DNA from: Streblospio benedicti
Taxonomy: Eukaryota > Annelida > Polychaeta > Spionida > Spionidae
Reading direction: 5' to 3'
DNA: 64,000 nucleotides
NCBI GenBank assembly: GCA_019095985.1
Contig: CM032666.1
Location: 10,775,909 to 10,839,908, forward strand
The notes under the pieces were generated by a model. It was not told the DNA's origin. It did no database searches and saw only the letters and a list, made by a program, of their open reading frames with translations. Positions 1 through 11,310 of the stretch are shown piece by piece (position 1 is the stretch's first letter; every line of letters starts with the position of its first letter). The position numbers and the translations under genes were made by a program.

Positions 1-520
1 CGTCAAGTTACATGGATGGAAATGATTATTCGCTCAATTTATCCATAAATTTGAATTATCAGTTCAAGATAAACGGGTCCTACTGTACAATGCAGACACA
101 GTGCCTCAGGTCAGTTAGAATGTAGAAACTTGCCAGGTTTGTTTGAAGTGTTAAAGTCTTATATTTACCATGAATATTCATAACTATTAGTTATAAAAAC
201 ATGATGGGTGTGGTTATTACCCAACACATTTTTGAATGACACAATTAAATGTTTTTAACTTGAACCATTTTTTAAAATTTCTGGTTACACTGAAGTCATA
301 GTCTAACAGATTGGAGTCTACTCCGACTTTTTCACGGGAAAATCACACTCTCTATCAAGCAACTTTTCATACACAATGGCTGCCCCTACCTACGTGATAC
401 TCCTGTATGTCAGACTAAAGCGAATTAACTTTACATACCGATGTAAATTGTGTGATAAATAAGCAAGGTATTGCTATAATTTTACTAACATCTTGAAAAG
501 AACAAAATGTTAACATCTCT
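1..520. other. No recognised feature
   Basis: AT-rich DNA with no coding signal, RNA gene or clear repeat that I can support. It may hold the worn 5' part of the LINE that becomes recognisable just downstream. Confidence 0.4.
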
Positions 521-524
521 AAAT

Positions 525-1738
525 CATGGTTTTCGTTCCGGCTACTCCTGTGAAACCCAGTTAATAACTACAATCCATGACATCCTGTCAAGCAAGGAAA
601 AAGACACCAAATTGACGTTGCAATATTAGATTTCTCCAAAGCATTCAATACAGTCCCTCATACAAGATTACTAAAGAAAGTTGGCCCGATCCTGAACTGG
701 TTTGAAATGTTTCTAACGAAGCATCACATGAAAGTAGTAGTGGACAGTGTTTCTTCAGAACCCATTTCTGTGGACTCTGGTGCTCCTCAAGGGACGGTCC
801 TCGGACCCCTTTTATTCCTTTGTCATATCAATGACCTTCCTGAAGCAGTCAAGTCACAAGTTTGTTTTTTCGCAGACGATTGTCTTCTATATCGCCCAAT
901 CAAAAAATCAACCTGATTACATCACACTGCAAAATGACCTGCAAAAGCTTGAGGAATGGGACAATACCTGGAGTATGAGGTTCAATGCAAGCAAGTGTTA
1001 TATCATGAGTATCAACAGTAAGACACCATACTTCTACCAGCTCAACTACCAAGTTTTTAAGTCTGTCAGTCAGAACCCATACTTAGGAGTGATGCTGTCT
1101 GATGACATGAAATGGGGAAGTCATATATCCAAAACTGTGAAAAAGGCTAACTCAACTCTTGCTTTCCTCTGACGAAACCTCATTAATTGTCCGCAAAGCT
1201 GCAAAAGAAATGCTTACATAGCATTAGTAAGATCCAAACTGGAATATGATGCTGTAGTGTGGGATCCACATCTGCAACAGGATATTGATATTCTTGAAAG
1301 AACCCAAAGAAAAGCTACCCGTTTTATAACTCGTGATTATCGCTCCAGATAGCCAGGGAGCACGACTAAAATGGTGGCAAATCTTAATCTGGATCCACTT
1401 GTGTCTCAAAGGAAACATCTAAGACTTGCATTATTTTATCGCATTGCCCAGGGTGACATTTCCCCTTTACCCCCCTTGGATTATCTAACACCTATTCGAG
1501 CTAAACGGAAGATTAAATCTAAGAACTTTGAAGGTTTTGTTTATACCAACGTAGTAGAGGACAGTGCTGTGCTTCACACAAAGGGCTATGTCGTTACACC
1601 GTCTACACCAACTAGTAGTGTTGAACTCAAAAACTCTTTCTTCCCAAGAACCACCAGGGATTGGAACCAGCTAAATGAAAGAGTAGTTAGAGCACCATCT
1701 GTGGAATCATTTAGGTCAGCCCTGATGACTAAATGATG
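525..1738 (+). mobile_element. Broken non-LTR retrotransposon (LINE), RT and C-terminal part
   Basis: This is the 3' part of a LINE reverse transcriptase of the CR1/Jockey-like type. Visible motifs in order are a HGFR-like start near 528, LDFSKAFNTVPH near 630-660, GAPQGTVLGPLLF at about 779-820, the catalytic FADD at about 869-880 followed by CLLYR, a YLGVMLSDDMKW stretch near 1080-1115, then WDPHLQQDIDILERTQRKA and a C-terminal DWNQLNERVV...FRSAL segment ending in a stop at 1734-1736. The reading frame is shared among at least three open segments (707-916, 747-1172, 1371-1736), so frameshifts and stops have killed it. No endonuclease domain is seen, as expected from 5' truncation. The 3' tail is a short ATTCAGATTCAGAT-type sequence rather than poly(A). 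Confidence 0.85.
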
Positions 1739-2214
1739 AAATAACACCAGCCTCGACTCATCGGCGCTCTAATACCGATAACCGGTCCTGCGCTGTAAAC
1801 ATTCAGATTCAGATATTATTTAAATGAACGTTTTTTTGCGCATCGGCAATCCATTTTATGCGACTAATTCACATCGCCAAATGCTCACATTTCTTTGAAA
1901 ATTGACCCCACATATCGTATACCATTTTGAAGAAAAATACCTATTGTTCCCGTTGGTGACTAGGAGATATTATTATTATTATTTTTAATGACGTAATTGG
2001 AAATTAACCACAAAGATACAGCCTCGATCGAAAATTTCATACCACAACTACGCACTTCTGCTTCAATAAAGGATTGACACAAATTAATTAAAATGTAGTC
2101 TACATTGCACTGCTTCATAATTCGGTGTATACAAAATATAGCGGCGTGTGAAAAAGGCTGCACACACACCTGCTAATGAACAACCAATGAGAAACGAGTC
2201 ACGTTAATTTATTG

Positions 2215-2745
2215 CGTCGCTTCAGCAGCTGAAGCGAAAGCCTTGTGTTTCGTTCGTTTGTGACTATGTATGTATGTATCTATGTATGTATGTTTGTCTC
2301 CGGACAAGCTAGAGCTTTTACGCTTTGCCCTATTTCGTTCAAACTTTACACAACTATATGATATCATGCGACACCAAAGTGATTCGATTTTGGGCACTCT
2401 GCCAATTAAAGTGTGCTTTCTATAGTGCCATGTTGGGTCCATTTTCAACATTTTCTGCAATAGTTTTGTTGATGCTTTTGAGAAAGCATTCAAACTTTGT
2501 ACAATGCTTACATACCTACTGAACATTAACTGTATTCAATTTTGGCACTTTGCCAATTAGAGTTTACCTTTCAAAGGGCCATTTTAATTATTTTTCTTTC
2601 TATTTTTCCACTATAGTTTCAATACATGTTCGAAACATGACCATCAAATTGGCATAGTGGTTACATTGGAATAAAAGTGCTCAGAGAGCACAGCATTACC
2701 ATATTAATGTTGACTCATGGGCAATAGATATTTACTTTAGCCATG
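2215..2745. mobile_element. MITE-like repeat, copy 1 (CTTCAGCAGCTGAAG family)
   Basis: It begins with the palindrome CGCTTCAGCAGCTGAAGCG, runs into an (ATGT)n stretch, then shows phrases found again in opposite orientation at 47525-47911 and partly at 52115-52730: a GTTCAAACTTTACACAACTA-like phrase, a CACCAAAGTGATTCGATTTT-like phrase, and GTGCTCAGAGAGCAC near 2678. It has no protein coding. Non-autonomous DNA transposon is the best guess; the exact ends are unsure. Confidence 0.55.
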
Positions 2746-2749
2746 TTTA

Positions 2750-3240
2750 GAAGGCGCCTGCAGTCCAATGCCAAGAACATAGATGAAGGGTGAGTCACGC
2801 ATCAAATACATGCAACACTTTTTTCTGCTTTTATTGCAAAGCGAACAACTTGCCCAGCTCGATGTTTGGAGAATATTCTAGAGAAATCCGACCATAATTG
2901 TATCACCAATTGCTGAAAAGAAGAATGCCGATACGATTCTGAACACACATGTATATTTATGTAAAGAAGTAACTGTTTTAACGAAGGCTCCAGAAAAGTT
3001 ATTGTCACGAATCTAAAACTGTCAAATCGGCTTTATTCGTGGGCGTGTATTTTTCTGTCAAACTAATGATATTGGCTGTAGACTATGGGTTTAATAAACT
3101 TTGGGATTAGCAGAGTTAATCATATAAAATATTGAAGAAATTAAATATTTTCCATTGAAAAATACATGCTCTACAGCAGTAGATAGGTGGATAGATTTCG
3201 TTTGCTGAGACAACTACACACAAACAAAACTGTACAAAAG
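2750..3240. other. No recognised feature
   Basis: A non-coding stretch between two repeats. A 68-codon open frame on the minus strand shows no family signature and is probably chance. Confidence 0.4.
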
Positions 3241-3393
3241 ATAATGTGAAATGATCGGGAAGGCTATGTAAAGGTGTTTTTGGAAGATCGTGGAATCAAA
3301 CTCACGGCCTTCAGACCAGTCATATGTCATAGGCGGACGTGTTAACCACTACACTAATCCCCGAGACACAGTACACATACTTCGGTTTGCACC

Positions 3394-3501
3394 CACTCTC
3401 TACGAGAGGCTTATATTTTATAAAATAGTGGTTCTTCTGTATTTGTCTTGAAAAAGTGGTTCTTCTGTATTAGTACCATTTGCTTCCGAAGGAAGCCTAT
3501 C

Positions 3502-3532
<31 letters not shown>

Positions 3533-4190
3533 GGTACCAGCCAATGACTTGCGTTCCACAATCACACTATCACTCTAATTGGCGTGTGCGCAATTCCTGT
3601 CACACCAGTGAGAAAACGATAATGACCCTATCCAAAAATATACCGGGAATCCTCTATCATTACAAAAGAATGTGTAATAAAGCATTTTGATTCGAATGAT
3701 ATCATTTATACATTTGCATTGGCAACATATGATGTATATTGATCGAATATATAACTATTCTAAAACAAGTTGATGGGCAAAGTAATCAAACTTTCTAATT
3801 AGAATAAGTCAGAACATAACGTTCTCATTCTCCGGCTTTGACATTTTGATTTAGTGATAATATGCTGTAAACGTGTCCAAAATTATATTTTGTCAGTGTA
3901 CAAGTTGCCTTATGCACCATTGAAGTGAACAAAACCAAACGGGACAACCAAACATTACTTGTTGTCTCAATATTTCACTTGGGAGCGACCTGGTTCATTC
4001 TGGTCACGTTACGGGAAACATATGAAACGTTTTAGTAGAGAGGTCCCTGTGAAGAAGCTCGATTCATAAAAATATATAAAAATTAGATATTCATTATTTT
4101 ATAACATTTATCATCAAAATAAATTATCAAATACAATGATACAAAATATTATTCACAAAGAAAAAAATTTTGACCTCTCGTAGAGAGTGG
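3394..4190 (+). mobile_element. 797-bp non-autonomous DNA transposon, copy A
   Basis: The ends are inverted: CACTCTCTACGAGAGG at the left, and its complement at 4174-4190 on the right. Imperfect 8-bp target copies flank it, TTTGCACC at 3386-3393 and TTCGCACC at 4191-4198. The uninterrupted partner LTR, near 5194-5206, shows the empty site. Internally it has a poly(A) run at about 3500-3528 and repeats of GGTTCTTCTGTATT. It has no transposase. An 8-bp duplication suits hAT- or P-type machinery, but the superfamily is unproven. The second copy is at 48228-49006, reversed. Confidence 0.8.
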
Positions 4191-5087
4191 TTCGCACCTG
4201 TATCAATCTTACGCAATGCACGTTCCCGCCTCTGATACTATTATTAGCCTATCCAGCCTCGCAGCCTTAATCAGTCATAACCTGCTTATACCGACTATTA
4301 CGAAGCAGTCATCTAGACACACGGAGCTGCGCACACCACTATATATATAGCTGCGTGTTATCGGCTCACCGGGCGTAATCTGGGCCACTTCTTTCACAGA
4401 CTCCCCCAACTCCCAACTCTCCTCAATGACCAGGGGACACATTGATCGTCACAGGTCTCATAGGGCCCTAGTACCGACTACTACATCTTGCACTAACCTG
4501 GCCATCTCTGGCTTACTACATTCGGGATCGGAGAGAGAGAGGGAGGGAGTTCCATCCTTTGTGGCTCGATTAGCCCACCCCCGAATCTAATCAGGAATTC
4601 TCCCGGCGCATCCCATAGTCAGTTTTCAGTGACCGAGGGACCCGTGAGAATTCACTGACTGACCAGCGAATGTGCCATACATACTAATCTGCTTCTCATT
4701 CTTATTTCAAATTCCTGGGCGGTAGTTCCCTTCCCTTACCCTTGGGCGGAGAATTGCCCAGGAGGATCCGACTGGGGAATTCCCTTACCCTTAACGTGGT
4801 GTTTACTAGGGAATTTCTAACTAGGGACTCATTTTATACACAACTCTCTTCTATTCACTGCCTTTATTTCCAAAATCAAAACACCTCAAAACAATAATAA
4901 TAGTATAAAACTAGTTTTCGATATCCTTAGTCTCCTTCTCAATAACCAGGTACATTCGATTTTACAGTTCTAACTAGGGAATTTCTAACTAGGGATACTA
5001 CCCGGTGAAGCCACCGAAGCTCCCGGGTCCTTGTCTTCTACCAAGTGTGAAATAATCGGGAAGGGTATGTAAAGGTGTTTTTAGAAG

Positions 5088-5174
5088 ATCGTGGAATCGA
5101 ACTCACGGCCTTCCGTCCATGATTCAGACTAGTCATATGTCATGGCTGGACGTGCTAACCACTACACTGATCCC
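5088..5174 (-). promoter_or_regulatory. tRNA-like Pol III promoter in the 5' LTR
   Basis: On the minus strand an A-box-like AGTGTAGTGG (complement of 5159-5168) is followed by a perfect B box GTTCGATTC (complement of 5094-5102), spaced as in tRNA genes or tRNA-derived SINEs. The middle is longer than a normal anticodon arm, so this is a tRNA derivative, not a working tRNA gene. A matching, shorter version lies in the other LTR near 3288-3364. Confidence 0.65.
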
Positions 5175-5412
5175 CCGAGACACAGTACACATACTTTGGC
5201 TCACACCTGTATCAATCTTACGCAATGCACGTTCCCGCCTCTGATACTATTATTAGTCTATCCAGCCTCGCAGCCTTAATCAGTCATAGACTGCTTATAC
5301 CGACTATTACGAAGCAGTCATCTAGACACACGGAGCTGCGCACACCACTATATTATATAGCTGCGTCTTACCGGCTCACCGGGCGTAATCTGGGCCACTT
5401 CTTTCACAATAA

Positions 5413-6092
5413 CGGTGCATTTTTATACACAATTTTTAAATAGGTCATAAACATTTGAAAAAACCCTAACAGCTCATGACTAAGTTTCATTAAATGTTTG
5501 AACTTCATGCTTTCCAATTGTCTCTGACATAACTTATCTTAGCATTTAACGTTTGTAATTGTAGAATTATGATGACTAAAAAGGCATCCTGATGTCATAA
5601 TGACAATGACTCATTTCTAACTCGTCACCGAGGGCTTTGAATTGCTGTTTGCAACGAAATACTATTTTTTTATATAAAACTTGATTGCTGATATTTAGGA
5701 GACAGACAATCATGAAGACAAAACTATTTCTCCTTATTTACTCCATTCATCATTGAGCATATCACCTGCCATTTTCAAATCTTATGCATTGTCTTTAGAG
5801 GAAAAGGGTAATGTCACACAATCATTAGCAATTTGACAATACATTCACAGTAGATCATTGCCATCCTTGTCACACTATATTTCTTTTCTCATTCTCATTG
5901 GAGCATAAAACACTTGATACCATAGTACATGGTGTTCATCACTCACTAAGCATTCAATCGCCTAGCCTATACCATTTATTTATGTAGGTACCACACCAGA
6001 TCCAATCAATCAGGACTCACAATCACAAGTTCTTGGTCAAGAGTCCAACTCATTTGTCGTGTTACACCAATCTTTTTGAATTGCTCACATAC
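5413..6092. other. No recognised feature
   Basis: AT-rich DNA downstream (minus strand) of the SRCR exon. I looked for the missing C-terminal half of the SRCR domain here and did not find it. Confidence 0.4.
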
Positions 6093-7311
6093 CGCAGGTA
6101 GCCCAACTCTCGGCAGAAGACGCTCGGCCAGTGGCCGATCCTGTAGTCGGCGTCACAGATGGTGCCCCACACGCCATCCTGCATGCGGTACTCTGCACGT
6201 CCTGTGAACGGGTAGGCACCGCCCGTCAGGCGCGCCTGCGACACTGGTAAAACAAATACATGGTCAGAATAGAAACTCATCCAGTTATAATTGTTGAGTA
6301 GAGAATTTGTCAATTTGTGAACAGAAACAGTGTATTTTTCATGAAATTAATTATATTATGGAGTATTACTTGTCCTGCTTACTAGTAATGCTTTACCGCA
6401 CAATTCTGAACTTGTAAGTACTGTGAGCTCTTCTTAATTAACACCACTTCTACATTGTATATATAACGAGATGACTTCTATAATACCATAAGACCATTTT
6501 TCACTGTCCCAGACTTACCTATAGACCATAACAAACTTACATAGACAGATTCCACCCAGTGATCTTGATAGAGGTTTCACTGTACACAGCAATCATGCAT
6601 GGACTGATAAATGTGATACAGCACATAATGCTGTCAAAAATCACATATTAACAATACTAGCTGAGGACCATGACAACAATGATCCAAATGATCCTGATGC
6701 ATGGCACGAACATCGAAGGCAAAACATCATGCGCCCAATACATACTTTGGGAGACAGAGACATTAAAAATGATTTGATTGATTGAAATTACCGATCGGCC
6801 TCTTGTCGTAGCTGGATACATCCAAGCTCACTGTGACCTCTCTGCATGATGTGGTGAACAGCGTGCATTTACCTAGTAACAATAAAACATAATCTTTGGT
6901 TCCTGGTAATGTTGACCATGCAGCTGTTCAGCTTGACATTAAAGTAGTAAATTAGCAATTAGCCATCTGTTTTCTTATCTATTTTTTTATTTAAACTGTT
7001 CGACCATTTTACTGGCTGGTTGGTAAAAACCGGTTAGAAAAATTGTGTAAAATCTGCTTCAATCTGTACACAAATATTGGCAGTCACTTTGTCAGCGATA
7101 AATGAAAGGTGAATGTAGGCTAATGAGCAAAATTAATCATCTGAAAAAATTCACCAACCTGAGTCTGTATATTCCAGGCGGATGCAGCGTTCAGCATTTT
7201 GACAGTCAACTATACAGCTGATTTTAGCTTTGTTAGATGAACTAATTTGGCTTTGTGGTGCAGGACATTTCCCTTTTCTAAACATAAAGTTCCTCAGGAG
7301 TATATCCTCAT
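6093..7311 (-). CDS. Partial gene: PAN-like and SRCR domain exons
   Basis: Three minus-strand exons are visible. 7311-7159 and 6872-6792 join in frame (G|GT) and encode a Cys-rich module with KCPAPQ, ISCIVDC, RCIRLEY and KCTLFTTSC, spaced like a PAN/apple domain. 6235-6093 encodes the first half of a scavenger receptor Cys-rich domain: RLTGGAYPFTGRAEYR, GVWGTICDADY, VFCRELGYL. All have AG acceptors and GT donors. The 6792 to 6235 junction does not match in phase (1 versus 0), so an exon is missing between them or a different splice site is used. The rest of the SRCR domain and the start of the protein are not found, and the 8.5-11.9 kb transposon would lie in an upstream intron. The family suggests a secreted or membrane adhesion/recognition protein. 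It could be a decaying gene. Confidence 0.65.
6523..6786 (+). pseudogene. Open frame fragment of unknown repeat protein
   Basis: A plus-strand open frame of about 87 codons without an upstream ATG ends in TGA at 6784-6786. Phrases include NHAWTDKCDTAHNAVKNHIL, DPDAWHEHRRQNIMRP and GDRDIKNDLID. It lies inside an intron of the SRCR-type gene on the other strand and reads like a real protein (acidic, His/Asp/Asn-rich), so a fragment of a mobile-element protein is likely. I do not recognise the family. Confidence 0.35.
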
Positions 7312-7319
7312 CTGAAATA

Positions 7320-8530
7320 GAAGATTCTGTCTAGTTCTGTCTAGTTATCACCGCCAGATGCTGGCAATTACTTGTACCATATGCATAAAATTACAACAAA
7401 TGAAGCCATTATGTTTCACCAGGGAGAGCTATTACAGTTCACCTCCATGAAAATTAAAAATTAATAAACTTGGTCAATTCTTGTGTATTCTTTATGTAAA
7501 TGATCCCCATGAGACCTAAAATTATGTCCCCAAAATTTGAAAATTATCATTTCTTTAATTAATTCCCTCATATATAACTTAGTCTAAAGTAATTTAGGCA
7601 AGGTTTGACATAAGTGGTAGCCCTACAGCTCGAGACTACAGGAGAACTGGCCAGGCTACTTATTTTTGTTTGTAGGTATCCTTATTGTCTGTGTTTTTTT
7701 TGTAGGTGCATTATACACATTTGTAATCAGGTATTTTTTCCTTGAACAAGATATCAGTCTACTACTTTATTGTGTACAAGTATAATAATCAATCACAACT
7801 AGGCCTACATCATGCTTCTTATAGTTATACCCCACACTTTTTTTAGTACGAAAGTACTAGAATCCTAGTAGACTAGATCTAGATCTACCAGGCTAACTGA
7901 TATTGAAGCGCCTTAGTACCATTTATTTAACTTAAGCGGCCCTGATGTCCACTGATTGCCATAGATATATCAATATTAGATCTATGAGTTATGTCAACCC
8001 CTGGTGTCTTTCAATAAATCACCTGGTTTTGATTGGACTACTCGGACGAAGATGAAGCAAATCACACAGCCGTCTGAAAATACAAAATACAAATATTGCA
8101 GTGCGGGCTCACCTCGATTAAATAACGACATTGTTGTTGTCATGTTAACTGACGTGTTTTTGTCAAATTTCAAGTTAACAATATGTCAATCACAATTTTA
8201 ACAATCTGCAGTGATCACATTTGAAGTCGTACTGGAATGAATTATCAATGTATTCTACTAAAACACATGATTAACTTACATATTAATCCGATTAATTTGG
8301 TGGTACTTGTATTGAACATTTCTGAAACCTTGATAGAAAACGACGATGCATTTAAATACATATTTTCAACAAATATAGGAGTACGAGAAAAAACTGGACT
8401 ATGCAGTACCATATTATGCAGTATCCGTTCAACGTTATAAGACACCTGCTGCACGTTTACCGTAAGAGCTAGATCTATATTCTTCTAGATCTCCCACGTA
8501 GAGTCTAAATGATTGACTTCCAGAGGGTCA
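7320..8530. other. Probable intron or spacer
   Basis: AT-rich DNA upstream (minus strand) of the PAN-like exon. No further exon with clear splice sites is seen. Two short overlapping open frames at 8237-8454 are antisense to each other and have no family signature. Confidence 0.35.
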
Positions 8531-9606
8531 ATAGTGTATGAGCCAGATATGGTCACCGGTACCACATGGGGGGGGGCAAATGCTCATGTGTTTTTTTGTT
8601 TAATTTGATATCCATAGATCACCAAATTCCGTGATAGCAATGCATATCGAGTAGCTTTTTGTGTTTTATCGCACGTCAAACATGTCCCCTCTTCAATATA
8701 TTTCACAATTTGGCAATTCAAATTTTGATCCAGTGAATACAGTGATGAGGGTGTACAAAATTATTGGCAAAGGTCTGATGATTGAAAGGGAATGATTGAT
8801 ACGTGTACTTTCAAGTAAAAATAAATTTATTCATGTCTGCCTTGGGGAAAGTTTTCAAAATGGCCGCCAAAAATGGCCGCCATCATCATTTTACAACCTA
8901 TCAGAAAACTTTTACGGATCATCATATATTAGTGATCAATACATCATTTTTAACTATATTTATCATGCTGAGAATATTGATAATGCTCAATTTACATTTC
9001 AACATAATCCAAAATGGCCACCAAGATGGTGGATATGAGTATACACAGACTAATTATTACAGAGAATGTTTTATCTATATGATAGTAACCACATAGGTAA
9101 AAATATGAACATTTTTGTTCAACTTCATATTTAATGATTCAGTGTTCAAGCCAAATGATTCCCGTGCCCTCTGCCAGACTTGACCATCTGATGTCTGGAA
9201 GGAGGGCAGACACAGAGATGACAAATATTATATCACAGGCTTCAAGGGCTAGATGGGGCGCTCTTTTTAGATGACTCAAGGGTGGTCACCATATTCTTGT
9301 CAGTTGGCTCCCAGATTGCACAACAGTTTGTGAGCGTGTACCGCACAATAGTCATATATGCGGTTCTCCTCAGCTTGTACAGTAAGGTGAAGTTCAGAAC
9401 CATAGAGATTCCTCTTCAAGAGGCTTGGTTTTTATTTGCCTTAGCAACCCCATCATTTATGTGTTGTTTCTAGTGGGAGGAACATACGGCATAGATATTG
9501 GGAAAAGTCAATCCCAAATATTTGTCATCTGCCACTGAACCAATCATTAATGTCACCACTAACTGTATAGAATGTTACTAGTTTTCAATCTTTCTTAAAC
9601 AAGACA

Positions 9607-11163
9607 TTGTATTTTGGCATATTAAGGTTCAAGCAATGGATATTGTGGAAAACAGTTGGTTTGGGATTACGCAGAGCATCAAGAGAGGGAAACTGGAAAC
9701 TGCACCTGTCCGCTGTTCATGAACTGATATCATGGTGCTTCCCATATGATCACCCTAACTATGCAAGGTATCTACCAGCATATTACGCACAAATGACAAA
9801 TCTACCAACAAATCACCCAACAGTCTTTCAACACTTCATGAATGGGGGCTTCTTCTCTGTGCAAATTGCAAATGACAACCCATTTGGGCGCATTCAAGTT
9901 GACCAAACAACAGAGGTGACTGTTAACAAAGATACACAAACGACTGCAGGAACAACCAAATTCAGCCAAATAACAAGTGCTGGTGACAGGTTTTACCTTA
10001 CAGCAGAGTGCTGTAGTCCCTCTTGGGGTCAGTTAAGAAATATGACCCAGCTGAAAACCAAATTTTCATACGGTGGAGACTTTTCCTGAAGCGTGGAAAT
10101 GATAAAACAAGCCTTGTTCAATTCCTGGTAACTGAATGGCAGAAGCCAAAGTACATCACAAAACCTGTCAACCAAGATCTTATTATCTCTCACACACGAT
10201 GAGACATGTTGGAAGATAAATGCCTCAGGAAATGAAGATGTCCCAGCTTTGAGGAGTAAACATGAAGAAGCAGATAGGCGAATGTTTTGCATGCCGACCA
10301 TGCCGCAAGAGAAGGCTGCACTTCCATGATTAGCTGATCTGAAGACACAGATGTCTTCATACTCGTCTTGCCTTCAGTGATAAGTTACATGCATTTACAT
10401 TTACATGCCTCCTTTTTACCAGAAATGTGGAACTCATAACCGACAAGATTACTAGACATCCAGAAAATTGCAACAGATATTACATTTGAATTGTGTGAAG
10501 CATTGATCGGACTTCATGCTTACACTGGATGTGATACTGTGAGTGCTTTTGTGGGAAAGGGGAAATGTAGAGCTCTCCAGATTTTGAAAAAGACACCAGA
10601 TGTCAGAGAAGCATTTGCTCATCTCAGACAGGACTAGAACTTGAGTTCTGATCTTCAAAACAATCTGGATGTATTCACATGCTATCTTTATGCTGCAAAT
10701 CCAGGGACAACCGAAATTGACCAACTGCGGTACAATCTGTTCTGTGCAAGTAAGGGGGATATTGAATCACACCAGTTACCTCATATCAGTGCAAGGACTG
10801 CCTTGAAAAACATTCTCTCAGAGCAAACTATCTAGCTGCAATTTGGAGAAGTCTTTGCGTGGACCCTGACACTCCTACTCCAGCAGGACGAGGACAGAAG
10901 ATGGAACAACAAGATGGCAAACAGAGTCTGGTCATTGACTGGATGAATGAAACACCAGCACCAGAAGCTGTACTCGACCTTCTTTCATGCATGTGTACTC
11001 ATTCATGCAAACTTCCCTCTTGTGTGTGTCTTGTGAATGGCCTCAAGTGTATAGACATGTGTGAACTGAGGGAATGTACGAATCAGACATGTGAAGATCC
11101 TATTGAAATTAACTTGAATGCCGAAGATGACCCTGATGATGATGATGATGATTATGAATACTG
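9607..11163 (+). pseudogene. Broken gene: PIN-like nuclease motifs with Cys-rich tail (unclassified multicopy family)
   Basis: The first open part (9607-10089) has REGNWKLHLSAVHELISWCF, DHPNYARYLPAYYAQM and NPFGRIQVDQTTEVTVNKDT. From memory these are hallmarks of a protein family present in many copies in cnidarians, molluscs and fish but with no named function. Further on come EEADRRMF, then GLHAYTGCDTVSAFVGKGK near 10509-10565, a pattern with acidic residues that looks like the PIN/FEN-type nuclease core. A Cys-rich tail follows near 10976-11100 (LLSCMCTHSCKLPSCVCLVN, then CIDMCELRECTN), like a CXC/TCR zinc module, with an Asp-rich end. Several breaks interrupt it. The nuclease call is inference from motifs only. 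Confidence 0.6.
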
Positions 11164-11199
11164 AAAATGACATGAAAATCTTTGATTGATGAACATTGA

Positions 11200-11266
11200 A
11201 TTTTTGATAATGATGATGATGATGAGATAAAAATACATGCCAATGATTGATGACAATGATGATGAA

Positions 11267-11300
<34 letters not shown>

Positions 11301-11310
11301 CTGACGTGGT
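11200..11310. repeat. (GAT)n microsatellite
   Basis: An imperfect GAT trinucleotide run inside the 8.5-11.9 kb transposon, just after its gene. It produces spurious His/Ser/Ile-rich open frames on the minus strand. Confidence 0.9.

Larger units (their letters stand above)
3245..5408 (-). mobile_element. Small non-autonomous LTR element (TRIM-like) with tRNA-type promoter in its LTRs
   Basis: Two direct repeats of about 360 bp flank 647 bp of non-coding DNA. Each begins TGTGAAA and ends TTTCACA, the TG...CA inverted ends of LTRs. They lie at 5046-5408 and 3245-4398; the second is split by a 797-bp DNA transposon. The 4-bp target repeat ATAA sits at 3241-3244 and 5409-5412. Read on the minus strand, a TGG (primer-site start) lies two bases inside the 5' LTR at 5043-5041, and a purine-rich tract lies just before the 3' LTR at 4401-4423. 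Each LTR holds a tRNA-like unit on the same strand. There is no gag or pol, so it depended on another element. The LTRs differ by roughly 5-7% by eye, suggesting a moderately old insertion. Confidence 0.7.

Noticed and set aside
8803-9096. 97-codon plus-strand frame
   Set aside because: Covers the repeated AAATGGCCGCCA motifs in the transposon left part; no resemblance to a protein.
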